Shown: positions 1 through 12,537 of the stretch, piece after piece | Position numbering within the stretch: position 1 is the first letter of the stretch | Layout: every line of letters starts with the position of its first letter | Assembly (NCBI RefSeq): GCF_005889715.1 | Contig: NZ_VCKW01000003.1 | Coordinates: 1 to 64,000, forward strand | Length of the DNA stretch: 64,000 nucleotides | Origin: Actinomadura soli | Lineage (GTDB): Bacteria > Actinomycetota > Actinomycetes > Streptosporangiales > Streptosporangiaceae | Reading direction: 5' to 3' | Translations under genes and position numbers: made by a program | Notes under the pieces: generated by a model | What the model was told of the DNA's origin: nothing | Database searches by the model: none | What the model saw: only the letters and a program-made list of their open reading frames with translations

Positions 1-1
1 G

Positions 2-1510
2 TATGTGGGGCGTGCGGGGTTGACGGGGGAGCGGTTTGTGGCCTGCCCCTTCGGTGCCGGTGAGCGGATGTATCGGACGGGTGACCTGGTGAAGCGGGTT
101 CGGGATGGGCAGTTGGTGTTTGTTGGGCGTGTTGATGAGCAGGTGAAGGTGCGCGGGTTCCGGATCGAGCCGGGTGAGATCGAGGCGGCGTTGCGGGCGC
201 ATCCTCAGGTGGCGCGGGCGGCGGTGGTCGCGCGCGAGGACGTCCCGGGCGACAAGCGCCTGGTGGCTTACGTGGTGCCGGTCGATGATGAGGCAGTGGG
301 GGAGGGGTTGCGGGAGTTCGTGGCCCGCACGCTGCCCGACCATATGGTTCCCGCGGCCGTGGTGGCGTTGCCTGATCTGCCGTTGACCGGTAACGGCAAA
401 CTCGACCGCAAGGCACTCCCCAGCCCCGACTACGCCAATGCGGGAGGCACACGGGAGGACGCCGGACGCAACCCCGCCACGGCGCTGGAGAGCCTCGTCT
501 GCGAGGCGTTCGCCGAGATCCTCGGCGTGCCGGACGTCCGCGTCGACGACGACTTCTTCCAGCTCGGCGGGCACTCCCTGCTGGCCGTCAGGCTCGTCAC
601 GCGGCTGGCGGAGAAGGGGGTGTCCATCTCCGTGCGGGACGTGTTCGGCGCGCCGACCGCCGCCGGGATCATCGGCCGGCTGGGTCTGTCGTCGCTGGCG
701 GACTCCCTGGGCCGGGTGCTGCCGATCCGTGCCGAGGGGGACCGGCCGCCGTTCTTCTTCGTCCATCCGGCCTCCGGTCTGAGCTGGTGCTACCGGCCGC
801 TGGCCCGGTTCGTGCCCGGCGACGTCCCGCTCTACGGGCTGCAGGCCGCCGGGCTCGACGGTGGCGCCGGGATGCCCGGCACGCTCCGCGAGATGGCGGC
901 GGAGTACGTCGCGCAGATCCGCGCGGTGCAGCCCACGGGCCCGTACCACCTGTGCGGCTTCTCGTTCGGCGGCATCCCCGTCCACGAGATCGCCGTCCAG
1001 TTGCGGGCCGCCGGGGAGACCGTCGCCGCACTGGTGATCATGGACGCGTATCCGGACGTCACCGCGGACGTCACCGCGGACGGCGACGGCGACGGCGACA
1101 AGGCCGCGGCAGAATCCGCCCCCGCTCCGGAGCCCGGCGAGGGCGACCTGGAGGCCGCCCTGCGGCGCACGGCGGCGCGGTTCCGCGAGGAGGTGGGGGA
1201 GGTGCTCGGGGGCGTCTCCGACGACGAACTTCTCCTCGTCGCGAAGGTCTTCCGCAACAACGTGCTGCTCAGGCGGAGCCACGAGTTCGGCGTCTTCGAC
1301 GGGGACGTCCTGCTCCTGGTCGCCGGGGAGCGCGAGGGCGACGACCTGCCGGACGGCGAGCTTTGGGAGCCCTACGTGAGCGGAGAGATCTCGGCGGTCG
1401 AGATGCCCTGCGGCCACTCCGACCTGATGCGGCCCGAGATGCTGGGCCGGGCATGGCCGGTGATCGCCGAATGGCTGGAGAGCCGGAGCCGACCGGAGAG
1501 CCGGAGCTGA
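2..1510 (+). CDS. Non-ribosomal peptide synthetase, C-terminal part (A-T-TE), 5'-truncated by window edge
   Basis: End of a peptide synthetase whose reading frame is already open at base 2; only about 502 residues are visible. Numbering from the GTG at base 5, the order is: tail of an adenylation domain (YRTGDL at 23, [19 protein letters not shown] from 40, [10 protein letters not shown] from 130), a carrier domain ([10 protein letters not shown], phosphopantetheine Ser near 191), then a type I thioesterase (GFSFGG, nucleophile Ser near 320; GHSDLM near the end likely holds the catalytic His). The thioesterase follows the carrier directly, with no X or epimerase domain between. The substrate-specifying core of the A domain lies outside the window, so the activated amino acid cannot be read. 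An acidic DVTA/DG repeat follows the thioesterase strand ending LVIMDAYPD. The thioesterase marks this as the terminal module; with the Dpg genes downstream the line probably makes a Dpg-containing peptide (inference). Confidence 0.95.
   Translation, partial: YVGRAGLTGERFVACPFGAGERMYRTGDLVKRVRDGQLVFVGRVDEQVKVRGFRIEPGEIEAALRAHPQVARAAVVAREDVPGDKRLVAYVVPVDDEAVGEGLREFVARTLPDHMVPAAVVALPDLPLTGNGKLDRKALPSPDYANAGGTREDAGRNPATALESLVCEAFAEILGVPDVRVDDDFFQLGGHSLLAVRLVTRLAEKGVSISVRDVFGAPTAAGIIGRLGLSSLADSLGRVLPIRAEGDRPPFFFVHPASGLSWCYRPLARFVPGDVPLYGLQAAGLDGGAGMPGTLREMAAEYVAQIRAVQPTGPYHLCGFSFGGIPVHEIAVQLRAAGETVAALVIMDAYPDVTADVTADGDGDGDKAAAESAPAPEPGEGDLEAALRRTAARFREEVGEVLGGVSDDELLLVAKVFRNNVLLRRSHEFGVFDGDVLLLVAGEREGDDLPDGELWEPYVSGEISAVEMPCGHSDLMRPEMLGRAWPVIAEWLESRSRPESRS
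1477..1507 (+). repeat. 18-bp-period tandem duplication at the NRPS 3' end
   Basis: The 13-mer GGAGAGCCGGAGC occurs at 1477-1489 and again at 1495-1507, eighteen bases apart, encoding the repeated ESRS at the C terminus just before the stop. It looks like a slippage duplication beyond the folded thioesterase. Confidence 0.8.
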
Positions 1511-1537
1511 GGGACGGCGCGCCAGGGGGACGGCGTG

Positions 1538-2791
1538 TCAGTGGACGGCGTGTTCCTCGGCGGGGGCGACGACGGGCAGGGCCAGGACGATGGAGAGGCC
1601 CCCGTCCGGGTTGGCCTCGGCACGGACGGTGCCGCCGTGGGCGCGGGCGATGGCCGCGACGATGGACAGGCCGAGCCCGGCGCCGTCGGCCGAGCCCGTC
1701 CGGTCCCGGTGCAGCCTCCGGAACGGCTCGAACAGCCCGTCCACCTGGTCGGGCGGCACCTGCGGGCCGGTGTTGGAGACGAGCAGCCCGGTGCCGGGGT
1801 CCAGTTCGACGAGGACCCGCCCGCCGGGGTGGTTGTGGCGGATCGCGTTCTGCACCAGGTTGGCGACCAGCCGGGTGATCAGCACCTCGTCGCCCGCGAC
1901 GGTGACCGGGCGGGTGGTGGTGGTGGTGACGGTCACGCCGTGGGTCTCGGCGAGCCGCAGATGCTCACCCGCGACCTGCTCGGTGACGGCGGCGAGGTCC
2001 ACCGGGGCCTTGGTGTCGATCTCCTGCTCGCCCTTCGCGAGGGTGAGCAGGCCCTCGATGAGCCGCTCCGACCGGTCCGTGGTGCGCAGCAGCTCGGTCC
2101 GGATCCTCGCCACCTTCGCCGGCGTCGGGTCGGCCAGACCGATCTCGACGGCGGTCCGCTGCACGGCCAGCGGGGTGCGCAGCTCGTGGGAGGCGTTGGC
2201 GACGAAACGGCGCTGGCTGGACATCGCGTTCTCCAGCCGGTCGAGCATGGCGTCGAAGGTGTCGGCGAGGTCGCGGAGCTCGTCCCGCGGACCGGTCAGC
2301 CCGATCCGCTCGTGCAGGGTGGACAGCGACAGCCGGCGGGCGGTGGCGGTGACGTGGTGCAGCGGCCGCAGCAGCCGCCCGGTCAGCCACCAGCACACCA
2401 CGAACGAGAGGACCACGATCAAGGCCATCGCGGCCAGGATGATGATCCGCTGCGTGTTCGCCAGGTCCTGCTGGAGCTCCATCCGCTCGCCGGCCGACAC
2501 CGGCCAGTCCGACGTGGACCCCCCGAGGGGGCTCGGCACCTTCGGGTCGTACGGGACGGCGGAGCAGGGGGCCTCGGGCGGCCGGACGTCGCAGGGCAGG
2601 CCCGCGACCGAGCCGAGGCGGGTGAGTCCGCGCATCTTCTCGTCGAAGACGGCCTCCTGGAGCCGCTGCGCGACGACCAGCACCGCCAGCGAGATCGCGG
2701 TGAACACCCCGCCGTACAGCAGCGTCATCCTGGCCCGCACCGAGCCGCCGAACACCGACGTGACACGCCGCGCGGCGCCGCCGCGGGTCAC
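1538..2791 (-). CDS. Two-component sensor histidine kinase
   Basis: Membrane sensor kinase of about 417 residues. A first membrane helix lies near residues 22-44 and a second near 130-155, enclosing an extracytoplasmic sensor segment of roughly 85 residues. A HAMP linker, a HisKA domain with SHELRTP (phospho-acceptor His about 202) and a HATPase domain (NLVQNAIRHN, SNTGP, GAGLGLSI) follow. The start chosen is the GTG at 2791, which overlaps the stop of the response regulator as GTGA; a longer open frame upstream only shadows that gene. Partner of the adjacent OmpR-type regulator. The pair is divergent from a MacA/MacB-like exporter, so sensing an envelope-active compound and switching on its export is a reasonable inference. 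The gene is convergent with the NRPS gene. Confidence 0.93.
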   Translation of the reverse strand: MTRGGAARRVTSVFGGSVRARMTLLYGGVFTAISLAVLVVAQRLQEAVFDEKMRGLTRLGSVAGLPCDVRPPEAPCSAVPYDPKVPSPLGGSTSDWPVSAGERMELQQDLANTQRIIILAAMALIVVLSFVVCWWLTGRLLRPLHHVTATARRLSLSTLHERIGLTGPRDELRDLADTFDAMLDRLENAMSSQRRFVANASHELRTPLAVQRTAVEIGLADPTPAKVARIRTELLRTTDRSERLIEGLLTLAKGEQEIDTKAPVDLAAVTEQVAGEHLRLAETHGVTVTTTTTRPVTVAGDEVLITRLVANLVQNAIRHNHPGGRVLVELDPGTGLLVSNTGPQVPPDQVDGLFEPFRRLHRDRTGSADGAGLGLSIVAAIARAHGGTVRAEANPDGGLSIVLALPVVAPAEEHAVH

Positions 2792-3441
2792 AGCCGGTAC
2801 CCGCTTCCCGGGACGGTGACGATGACGGGCGGGTCGCCGAGCTTGGACCGCAGCTTGCTCATCGTCACCTTGACGACGGTGGTGAACGGGTCGGTGTGCT
2901 CGTCCCACGCGCGTTCCAGGAGCTCCTCGGTGCTGACGACCGCGCCCCGGGCCCGCATCAGTACCTCCAGCACCGCGTACTCCTTCCGTGACAGCGGCAG
3001 GTACCGGCCGTCGCGGAAGGCCTGCCGGCGGCCGGTGTCCAGGGTGATGCCATCGTGCTCCAGCACCGGCGGCAGCGGCGGCCCGGCGCGCCGGGCGAGC
3101 GTGCGGACCCGCGCGACCAGCTCGTCGAACGCGAACGGTTTCGCCAAGTAGTCGTCGGCGCCCAGGTTCAGGCCCGTGACGCGTTCGTGCACCGCGCCGG
3201 ACGCGGTCAGCATCAGGATCCGCACCGGGGCGCCGCGCTGGGCCAGCTCGCGGCAGATCTCGTCGCCGTGCACGCGCGGCATGTCCCGATCCAGCACGAG
3301 GACGTCGTAGTCGTTGACGGCGAGGTGCTCCAGCGCGTCCGCGCCGTCGTAGGCCACGTCGACCGCCATCGCCTGCTCCCGGAGCCCCTCGGCCACCAGG
3401 TCGGCGAGGACGCGCTCATCTTCGGCCACCAGTATCCGCAT
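2788..3441 (-). CDS. OmpR/PhoB-family response regulator
   Basis: Response regulator of 217 residues. The receiver domain carries the acidic pair at residues 8-9, the phospho-acceptor D51 in VLVLDRDMP, T79 and K101 (YLAKPF). A winged-helix DNA-binding domain fills roughly residues 125-215. It is the first gene of a two-gene operon with the kinase (4-base overlap). Its start faces the start of the export operon across about 120 bases, a layout usual for a regulator that controls both directions. VanR-like roles cannot be decided from sequence; no van resistance genes are in the window. Confidence 0.95.
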   Translation of the reverse strand: MRILVAEDERVLADLVAEGLREQAMAVDVAYDGADALEHLAVNDYDVLVLDRDMPRVHGDEICRELAQRGAPVRILMLTASGAVHERVTGLNLGADDYLAKPFAFDELVARVRTLARRAGPPLPPVLEHDGITLDTGRRQAFRDGRYLPLSRKEYAVLEVLMRARGAVVSTEELLERAWDEHTDPFTTVVKVTMSKLRSKLGDPPVIVTVPGSGYRL

Positions 3442-3564
3442 GGTCCTATTGCCGCAGATCCACGATAAGGCCGAGGTTAACGAGCGCGGTCACCTCAGGG
3501 AAACCCGCTCTTCGGCAGGGTGGTGGCCATGAAGTCGTTCGGACGAACGACCGGAGGCCAGACG

Positions 3565-4722
3565 ATGCTGAAATCAGAACCTGACAACCCCGTCCGGGAA
3601 GACGACCCGTCACCGCGGCGGGGCCTGCCCGGACGTCATTCCCGGCGCCTACCGCGGCGCCGGGTACTGCTGGGCGGGACCGCCGTCCTCGCGATCGGCG
3701 CGGCCGGCGCGGTGTACGCGCTGCAGGGCGACGGCGGCGCACCGGCGCAGAGCGACTCGGCGCTGCCGACCGCGAAGGTGGTCCGCACCGACATGGCCCA
3801 GACCGCCAAGGTGGACGGCACCCTCGGCTTCGCCAATGCCTACACCGTCCTCGCGGGCGCGGGCGGGCGGATCACGTGGCTGCCCGCCGTCGGCGCGGTG
3901 GTCGAGCGCGGCGAGGCGGTGTACGGGGCGGACGGCGAGAAGGTCCCCCTGCTCTACGGGACGACGCCGTTCTGGCGGGAGCTGCAACAGGGCATGTCCA
4001 AGGGACGCGACGTCAAGGTGCTGGAGGCGAACCTGCACGCGCTCGGCTACGGCGACGGCGCCATGACCGTCGACACCGAGTTCACCTGGGCGACCTCGCA
4101 GGCCGTCCGGAAGTGGCAGCACGACCTGCGCCTCACCCAGACCGGCACGGTCAAACCCGGGGACGTCGTCGTCCAGCCGGGCGCGCTCCGGGTGGCGAAG
4201 GTGCAGGCGATCCTCGGCGGCCCCGCCGCGGGCACCGTGCTGACCGCCAGCGGCAACGACCGTGTCGTCACGGTGAAACTGCCGGTCAGCCAGCAGACCC
4301 TCGCCAAGAAGGGCGGGGCGGTCCGGGTCACGCTGCCCGGCGACAAGACCGTCACGGCGCGCGTCTCCTCGGTCGGCACCGTCGCCACGGCCGGGACGAA
4401 CAGTTCCGGTTCGCAGACGGGCACGGGCACCGAGAACGCCACCGTCCCGGTCACCATCACGCTCGACGAGCCGGGCAGCGCGGGCCGCCTGGACGGCGCG
4501 CCCGTCACCGTCGGGTTCACCAGCGCCGCGCACGAGAACGTCCTCGCCGTGCCGGTCAACGCGCTGCTGGCCTCGGCCGGCGGGGCGTACTCGGTGAACG
4601 TGGTCGAGTCCGGCGGGACCGTCCGCTCCGTGCCGGTCAAGCTCGGCATCTTCGACGGTGACAGGGTCGAGGTGTCGGGGAACCTGACCCCGGGCATGTC
4701 GGTGCAGGTGCCGCGCTCATGA
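3565..4722 (+). CDS. Membrane fusion / periplasmic-adaptor-like protein of an ABC exporter (MacA/HlyD type)
   Basis: Single-pass exported protein of about 385 residues. A basic stretch (RRLPRRR) is followed by one membrane helix near residues 35-55, then an exported region with an embedded peptidoglycan-binding-like fold ([13 protein letters not shown]..., near 155-200) and a beta-rich half resembling HlyD/MacA adaptors ([30 protein letters not shown]). The ATG at 3565 is preferred because GGAGG lies at 3553-3557; in-frame upstream starts lack such a site. It overlaps the next gene as ATGA, forming a three-gene operon with an ATPase and a MacB-type permease. Gram-positive versions of this trio are associated with export of, or resistance to, antimicrobial peptides; here self-protection or export of the cluster product is plausible but unproved. 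Confidence 0.85.
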   Translation: MLKSEPDNPVREDDPSPRRGLPGRHSRRLPRRRVLLGGTAVLAIGAAGAVYALQGDGGAPAQSDSALPTAKVVRTDMAQTAKVDGTLGFANAYTVLAGAGGRITWLPAVGAVVERGEAVYGADGEKVPLLYGTTPFWRELQQGMSKGRDVKVLEANLHALGYGDGAMTVDTEFTWATSQAVRKWQHDLRLTQTGTVKPGDVVVQPGALRVAKVQAILGGPAAGTVLTASGNDRVVTVKLPVSQQTLAKKGGAVRVTLPGDKTVTARVSSVGTVATAGTNSSGSQTGTGTENATVPVTITLDEPGSAGRLDGAPVTVGFTSAAHENVLAVPVNALLASAGGAYSVNVVESGGTVRSVPVKLGIFDGDRVEVSGNLTPGMSVQVPRS

Positions 4723-5441
4723 CCGCGCCGCTCAGCACGGTCGTGGACCCGCCCGCCGGCCCGCCCGCGCTCATCGCCGTCGAGGACGCGACGAAGGACT
4801 ATCCCGGCGGGGTGCGGGCGCTGCGCCGGACGTCGCTGTCGGTCCACGCGGGCGACATGGTGGCGATCGTCGGGCCGTCGGGGTCGGGCAAGTCGACCCT
4901 GCTGCAGCTCATGGGGACGCTGGACTCGCCGACGACCGGACGGGTCCTCATCCAGGGGCACGACGTCGCCGAACTGCCCGACCGGCGGCTCGCCGCCGTC
5001 CGCGCCCACTGGATCGGGTTCGTCTTCCAGCGCTTCTTCCTCACCACGCACCTGACCGCGCTCGACAACGTCGCCACCGGGCTGCTCTACCACGGCGTGT
5101 CGCCGCGGGAGCGCCGCCGCAGGGCCACCGCCGCGCTGGAGCGCGTCGGCCTGGGCCACCGCACGCGCCACCTGCCGCACCAGCTCTCCGGAGGGGAGCG
5201 GCAGCGGGTCGCGATCGCCCGCGCGGTCGTCGGCGACCCGCCGCTGCTGCTCGCCGACGAGCCCACCGGCAACCTCGACTCGGTCTCCGGGGCAGGGGTG
5301 CTCGACCTGCTCGGGGAACTGCACCGCGACGGCACCGCCGTCGTGATCATCACCCATGACCTGGAGGTCGCGGCGGCGACCCCGCGGCGCCTGGAGATCC
5401 GGGACGGGGAGATCCACGTCGATTCGGGGGTACCGGCATGA
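4719..5441 (+). CDS. ABC transporter ATP-binding protein, MacB/LolD type
   Basis: Cytoplasmic ATPase of 240 residues. It has Walker [10 protein letters not shown] (residues 52-60), a Q-loop near VFQRFF, the signature [14 protein letters not shown], Walker [13 protein letters not shown] and an H-loop ITHD. The ATG overlaps the stop of the adaptor gene and its own stop overlaps the permease start (ATGA both times), so the three are translationally coupled. It powers the adjacent FtsX/MacB-type permease. Substrate unknown. Confidence 0.95.
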   Translation: MTAPLSTVVDPPAGPPALIAVEDATKDYPGGVRALRRTSLSVHAGDMVAIVGPSGSGKSTLLQLMGTLDSPTTGRVLIQGHDVAELPDRRLAAVRAHWIGFVFQRFFLTTHLTALDNVATGLLYHGVSPRERRRRATAALERVGLGHRTRHLPHQLSGGERQRVAIARAVVGDPPLLLADEPTGNLDSVSGAGVLDLLGELHRDGTAVVIITHDLEVAAATPRRLEIRDGEIHVDSGVPA

Positions 5442-6634
5442 CCGAACTACCGGAACCGGCACGGCTGCGCGGGGGCGACCTCGCCGCCGTCGGCCTGGAA
5501 GGGCTGCGCGGCCGGCCGCTGCGGGCCGTGCTGTCCGCGCTCGGCATCGCCATCGGCGTCGCCGCCATGGTGGGGCTCGTGGGCATCGGCACCGTCAGCA
5601 GGGCCGGGCTGATGTCCGAGATCGAGCAGCTCGGCACCAACCTGCTCACCGTCTCGCCGGGCTCGGCGCTGACGGGCGAGGCGTCGAAGCTGCCGGCCAC
5701 CGCGGAGGGCATGGTCACCCGGATCCCGGGCGTGACCGGGGTGTCGGCGATCGGCCTGGTGCCGGACGCCACCGCCCGCCGCACCGACAAGATCCCCACC
5801 ACGACGACCAGCGGCGTCGCCGTGCAGGCCGCCCGCACCAACCTGGTCGACGCGCTCGGCGGGTCGGTCCGCGACGGCCGGTTCCTCACCTCCGCCACCA
5901 GCCGCTACCCGGTGGTCGTGCTCGGCTCGATCTCCGCCGAACGGCTCGGCATCGCCGGCCCCGGCGCGCACGTCTACATCGCGGGCCGGTGGTTCCTGGT
6001 GACGGGGATCCTCGACCCGGTGAAGCTCGCCCCGGAGATCGACCGCTCGGCCCTGGTCGGCTGGTCGTACGCCGCCGCGAGCCTCGGGTTCGACGGGCAC
6101 GCCACCACCCTGTACGAGCGGTCCACCGACGAGACCGTGCAGTCGGTGCGCTCGGTGCTGGCCGCCACCGTCAACCCGGAGCATCCCGAGGAGGTGCAGA
6201 TCAGCCGCCCGTCGGACGCGCTCACCGCGCAGGCCGCGGCGCAGCGCGCGTTCAACGCGCTGTTCTTCGGGCTCGGCGCGGTGGCGCTGATCGCCGGGGG
6301 AGTCGGCATCGCCAACATCATGGTGATCTCGGTGCTGGAACGGCGGCAGGAGATCGGGCTGCGCCGGTCGCTCGGCGCGACCCGGGGGCAGATCCGGCTG
6401 CAGTTCCTGACCGAGTCGGTGACGCTGTCGGCGCTCGGCGGCGCCGCCGGAGTGCTCCTCGGGCTGATCATCTGCCTGGGGTACGCCGCCGTCCGGGGCC
6501 TGCCGCTGGTGCTGCCCGCCCAGGCGATCGCCGGCGGCGCCCTCGCGGCCGTCGCCATCGGCGCCCTGGCGGGCCTGTACCCGGCCCGGCGCGCCGCCCG
6601 CCTCACCCCCAGCGAGGCGCTCGCCACCACGTGA
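5438..6634 (+). CDS. ABC transporter permease, MacB/FtsX type
   Basis: Integral membrane subunit of 398 residues. One helix near residues 28-50 is followed by a large extracytoplasmic MacB core domain of about 200 residues and three helices near the C terminus ([54 protein letters not shown]). The [12 protein letters not shown] loop between them is typical of the family. Last gene of the exporter operon; a terminator-like hairpin follows about 105 bases downstream. Confidence 0.93.
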   Translation: MTELPEPARLRGGDLAAVGLEGLRGRPLRAVLSALGIAIGVAAMVGLVGIGTVSRAGLMSEIEQLGTNLLTVSPGSALTGEASKLPATAEGMVTRIPGVTGVSAIGLVPDATARRTDKIPTTTTSGVAVQAARTNLVDALGGSVRDGRFLTSATSRYPVVVLGSISAERLGIAGPGAHVYIAGRWFLVTGILDPVKLAPEIDRSALVGWSYAAASLGFDGHATTLYERSTDETVQSVRSVLAATVNPEHPEEVQISRPSDALTAQAAAQRAFNALFFGLGAVALIAGGVGIANIMVISVLERRQEIGLRRSLGATRGQIRLQFLTESVTLSALGGAAGVLLGLIICLGYAAVRGLPLVLPAQAIAGGALAAVAIGALAGLYPARRAARLTPSEALATT

Positions 6635-6738
6635 CCGGAACGCGCGCGGCCACCGGGCGGTCGCGCTCCGGTAATGGGCGCGCGCGTTCAACCGGCCGCC
6701 CGCCGCAGTTGAACGTGAACGCCGCCGAAAAATAATAC

Positions 6739-6772
6739 GGAGCCGTTCGGCCGCTATGGGCCGGACGGCTCC
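6739..6772 (+). terminator. Hairpin terminator after the exporter operon
   Basis: The 14-base arm starting GGAGCCGTTCGGCC (6739) pairs with the arm ending GGCCGGACGGCTCC (6772) around a short GCTATG loop, with one G-T pair. No clear T run follows, as is common in high-GC actinomycetes. Confidence 0.6.
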
Positions 6773-6846
6773 GCTGTCGTAGTCTGAATTGCCGGACGAT
6801 GACTTGTTTTACGGTGCTGCGAATACGCGGCCCTCGTCCGCCCGGT

Positions 6847-6937
6847 GGAAGGGCCCGGCGCCTTTCGTCCTGGAAAGCGCGACCTCAGCGGCCCCCCAGG
6901 CTGAGGTCGGGCGAAGGAGGAAAGGCGCCGCCCTTCC
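6847..6937 (+). promoter_or_regulatory. 91-bp nested hairpin upstream of dpgA
   Basis: Outer arms 6847-6866 and 6920-6937 pair over 18 positions with a two-base bulge (GGAAGGGC..GGCGCCTTTC with GAAAGGCGCCGCCCTTCC). Inside, CGACCTCAG (6880-6888) pairs perfectly with CTGAGGTCG (6901-6909). It lies about 110 bases before dpgA and could act as a terminator, an attenuator or a double-sided protein site. The strand is uncertain because the structure is palindromic. Confidence 0.6.
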
Positions 6938-7049
6938 GCCGGGGCGACGTGTGTCCACGCCTTTGTGAAATGGATACCAGGCTCGTAAGAAGGGCGAGAG
7001 AAATGACCGAGAGTCAGATCAGGCCGCTGTTCAGGAGCAAACTCAGAAC

Positions 7050-11003
<3,954 letters not shown>

Positions 11004-11109
11004 TCGATGACAGGGCCCCGGCCGGGCGACGACCCGCCCGCCGGGGTCCGACGTCTCTCCGGACACGAAGCCCCCGCGGCCTCAGCGAGTCGGCGACACC
11101 GTTTCGATC

Positions 11110-11145
11110 TTCACCGTCCGGGCCTTCACCGTCCGGGCTTCACCG
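11110..11145 (+). repeat. Tandem repeat between dpgD and the SARP gene
   Basis: TTCACCGTCCGGGC occurs at 11110-11123 and 11125-11138, then a partial TTCACCG at 11139. The last copy runs into the 3' end of the SARP gene. It may be a slippage duplication. Confidence 0.7.
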
Positions 11146-11952
11146 CATCAGCGGGGCCTGGTGCCGGTCGTGCGCGGCCGCGTGCCACGCGCCGAACCGG
11201 GACGCGATGATCTCTTCCGGGGCCTGCTGCTCCAAAACGGACCGGTGCAATTCCTGTAACTCCTGGCCCGGTTCTATGCCCAGATCGTCGCGCAGGCGCT
11301 GCCGTGCCTGGGCGAACTGCTGCAGCGCCTCCGCCTGCCGGCCCGACGAATAGAGGGAGAGCATCAGCAGGGCCCTGAGCGACTCGTGGAAGGGGTCGGC
11401 GGAGACGACCTTCTGCAATTCGGGAATGATCTGCCGGTGGTTGCCCAGCCTGATCTCCGCGTAGAACAGCTCCTCGTAGGCGGCGATCCGCTCCGCCTCA
11501 AGGAGGCGGGCCTCCTGCCGGACGAGCTCACCCGGGACCGAGGAGAGGGCCCTTCCCCGCCAGAGCGCCAGCGCCTTCCGGAACCGCGGGACCGACTCGT
11601 CCAGCCGCCCGCGGGCCGCGTTCGCGTGGGCCTCGGCGGCCCGCTGCCGGAAATGCCACAGGTCGATCTCCTCCGGGCGGACCTCCAGCGCGTAGCAGTC
11701 ATTCGAGGTCCTGATCTCGACCGCCAGCGGCCGGAGCACCTGCCGCAACCGATAGATGTAGGACTGGATCGTGGTCTGCGCGGTCGCCGGCGGACGGTCG
11801 TCCCAGACGAACCGGACAAGACGGCTGATCGAAACGCCATGGTTGGCATCGAGGAGAAGCGCAGCGAGGATCGCGCGCTGCTTGGGAGCGGTCAGGGCGA
11901 CCCGCTTTTCGGCCCCCCTGATCTCCAGACCGCCTAACATGAGGAAGAGCAT
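11140..11952 (-). CDS. SARP-family transcriptional activator
   Basis: Small Streptomyces-antibiotic-regulatory-protein of about 270 residues: an OmpR-like winged-helix domain (residues 1-95, APKQRAILAALLLDANHGVS) followed by a bacterial transcriptional activation (BTAD) domain (about 100-250, ELFYAEIRLGNHRQIIPEL). The ATG at 11952 starts MLFLMLGGLEIRG, where the family normally begins; GGAGG lies about 13 bases upstream. The open frame extends upstream to 12216 but the added ~88 residues do not look like SARP sequence. It contains two TTA codons (11935-11937, codon 6, and 11257-11259), so expression probably depends on a UUA-reading tRNA. It is divergent from the first StrR-type gene across 585 bases. 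Likely a cluster-situated activator. Confidence 0.93.
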   Translation of the reverse strand: MLFLMLGGLEIRGAEKRVALTAPKQRAILAALLLDANHGVSISRLVRFVWDDRPPATAQTTIQSYIYRLRQVLRPLAVEIRTSNDCYALEVRPEEIDLWHFRQRAAEAHANAARGRLDESVPRFRKALALWRGRALSSVPGELVRQEARLLEAERIAAYEELFYAEIRLGNHRQIIPELQKVVSADPFHESLRALLMLSLYSSGRQAEALQQFAQARQRLRDDLGIEPGQELQELHRSVLEQQAPEEIIASRFGAWHAAAHDRHQAPLMR

Positions 11953-12537
11953 GCGTATTCTCACGCCTCCGAACCGCCGGCCTGACCGGCACTGAATCAA
12001 GATCAAAGGTGCGGGGCCTTCAATACGGACGCCAGAAACTCCCGGGTTCCCCGGATGCTTCTCATTCTCGAATGTGATTCGACAGGGCCCTTTTGGCAGA
12101 AGCTGCCAAGAAGAACCGGTCTGTCCTGTGCGTCCCCAGGTTAGCGAGCGTTGTACCAGGTTAGGACGGGCGCGGCCACAACCGGACAGCGCCCCCGGGA
12201 ACGCGGTGATTTCCAATCGCCGCCTCGGACATGACCACTTCCATCCGGCGGCCCTGCGCGGACGGCCTGGCCACGGCTACGTTGCGTGATCCAGAAATCA
12301 CCTATCACACGCAGATCAAGAAAAGTGATCAGGGTGTGGCTTTCAGTGATCACCGCTCGTCATGGTGGCGGGCTAATGGCGCGCCAATGGAGCCGAACTG
12401 GCGGTGTGACCCCCGTCGCTTGTCGTCGCCGCTGCACCGTGTGATTCTTGCGCCGGAGAGACCCGGAGAAGGGGGCCGCCGGCAAGGCCGGCTGAACGGG
12501 GGACGCGCCCGGCGGGGCGCGCTTAGGGGGCAGAACG
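11953..12537. promoter_or_regulatory. 585-bp divergent control region between SARP and first StrR-type gene
   Basis: No supported gene. Visible elements: a hairpin TTGGCAG-AAG-CTGCCAA at 12093-12109; a direct repeat CCAGGTTAG at 12136-12144 and 12156-12164 (20-base period); and a cluster of GTGATC/GATCAC elements from 12286 to 12353 (GTGATC at 12286, GTGATCA at 12325, palindromic GTGATCAC at 12346). SARPs bind spaced direct repeats, so CCAGGTTAG is a candidate. The GTGATC cluster does not match the StrR operator pattern and may bind another regulator. Confidence 0.5.

Larger units (their letters stand above)
6635..7049 (+). other. 415-bp intergenic region between exporter operon and dpgA
   Basis: No supported gene. 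It holds a terminator-like hairpin at 6739-6772 and a long nested hairpin at 6847-6937 (separate entries); the promoter of the dpg operon must lie here or inside the hairpin region. A short open frame from 6799 to 7071 has no ribosome site and spans the hairpin, so it is treated as non-coding. Confidence 0.6.

Noticed and set aside
1535-3151. Long plus-strand open frames opposite the two-component genes, and similar long antisense frames across the window
   Set aside because: They are mirror frames produced by high third-position GC in the real genes; no motifs or ribosome sites.
6951-6976. GTCCAC...TGGATA before dpgA as an operator
   Set aside because: Only 12 bases separate the half-sites instead of 17 and the second half-site lacks the C.
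11953-12216. N-terminal extension of the SARP gene to 12216
   Set aside because: The extra 88 residues do not resemble SARP sequence and run through the divergent control region.
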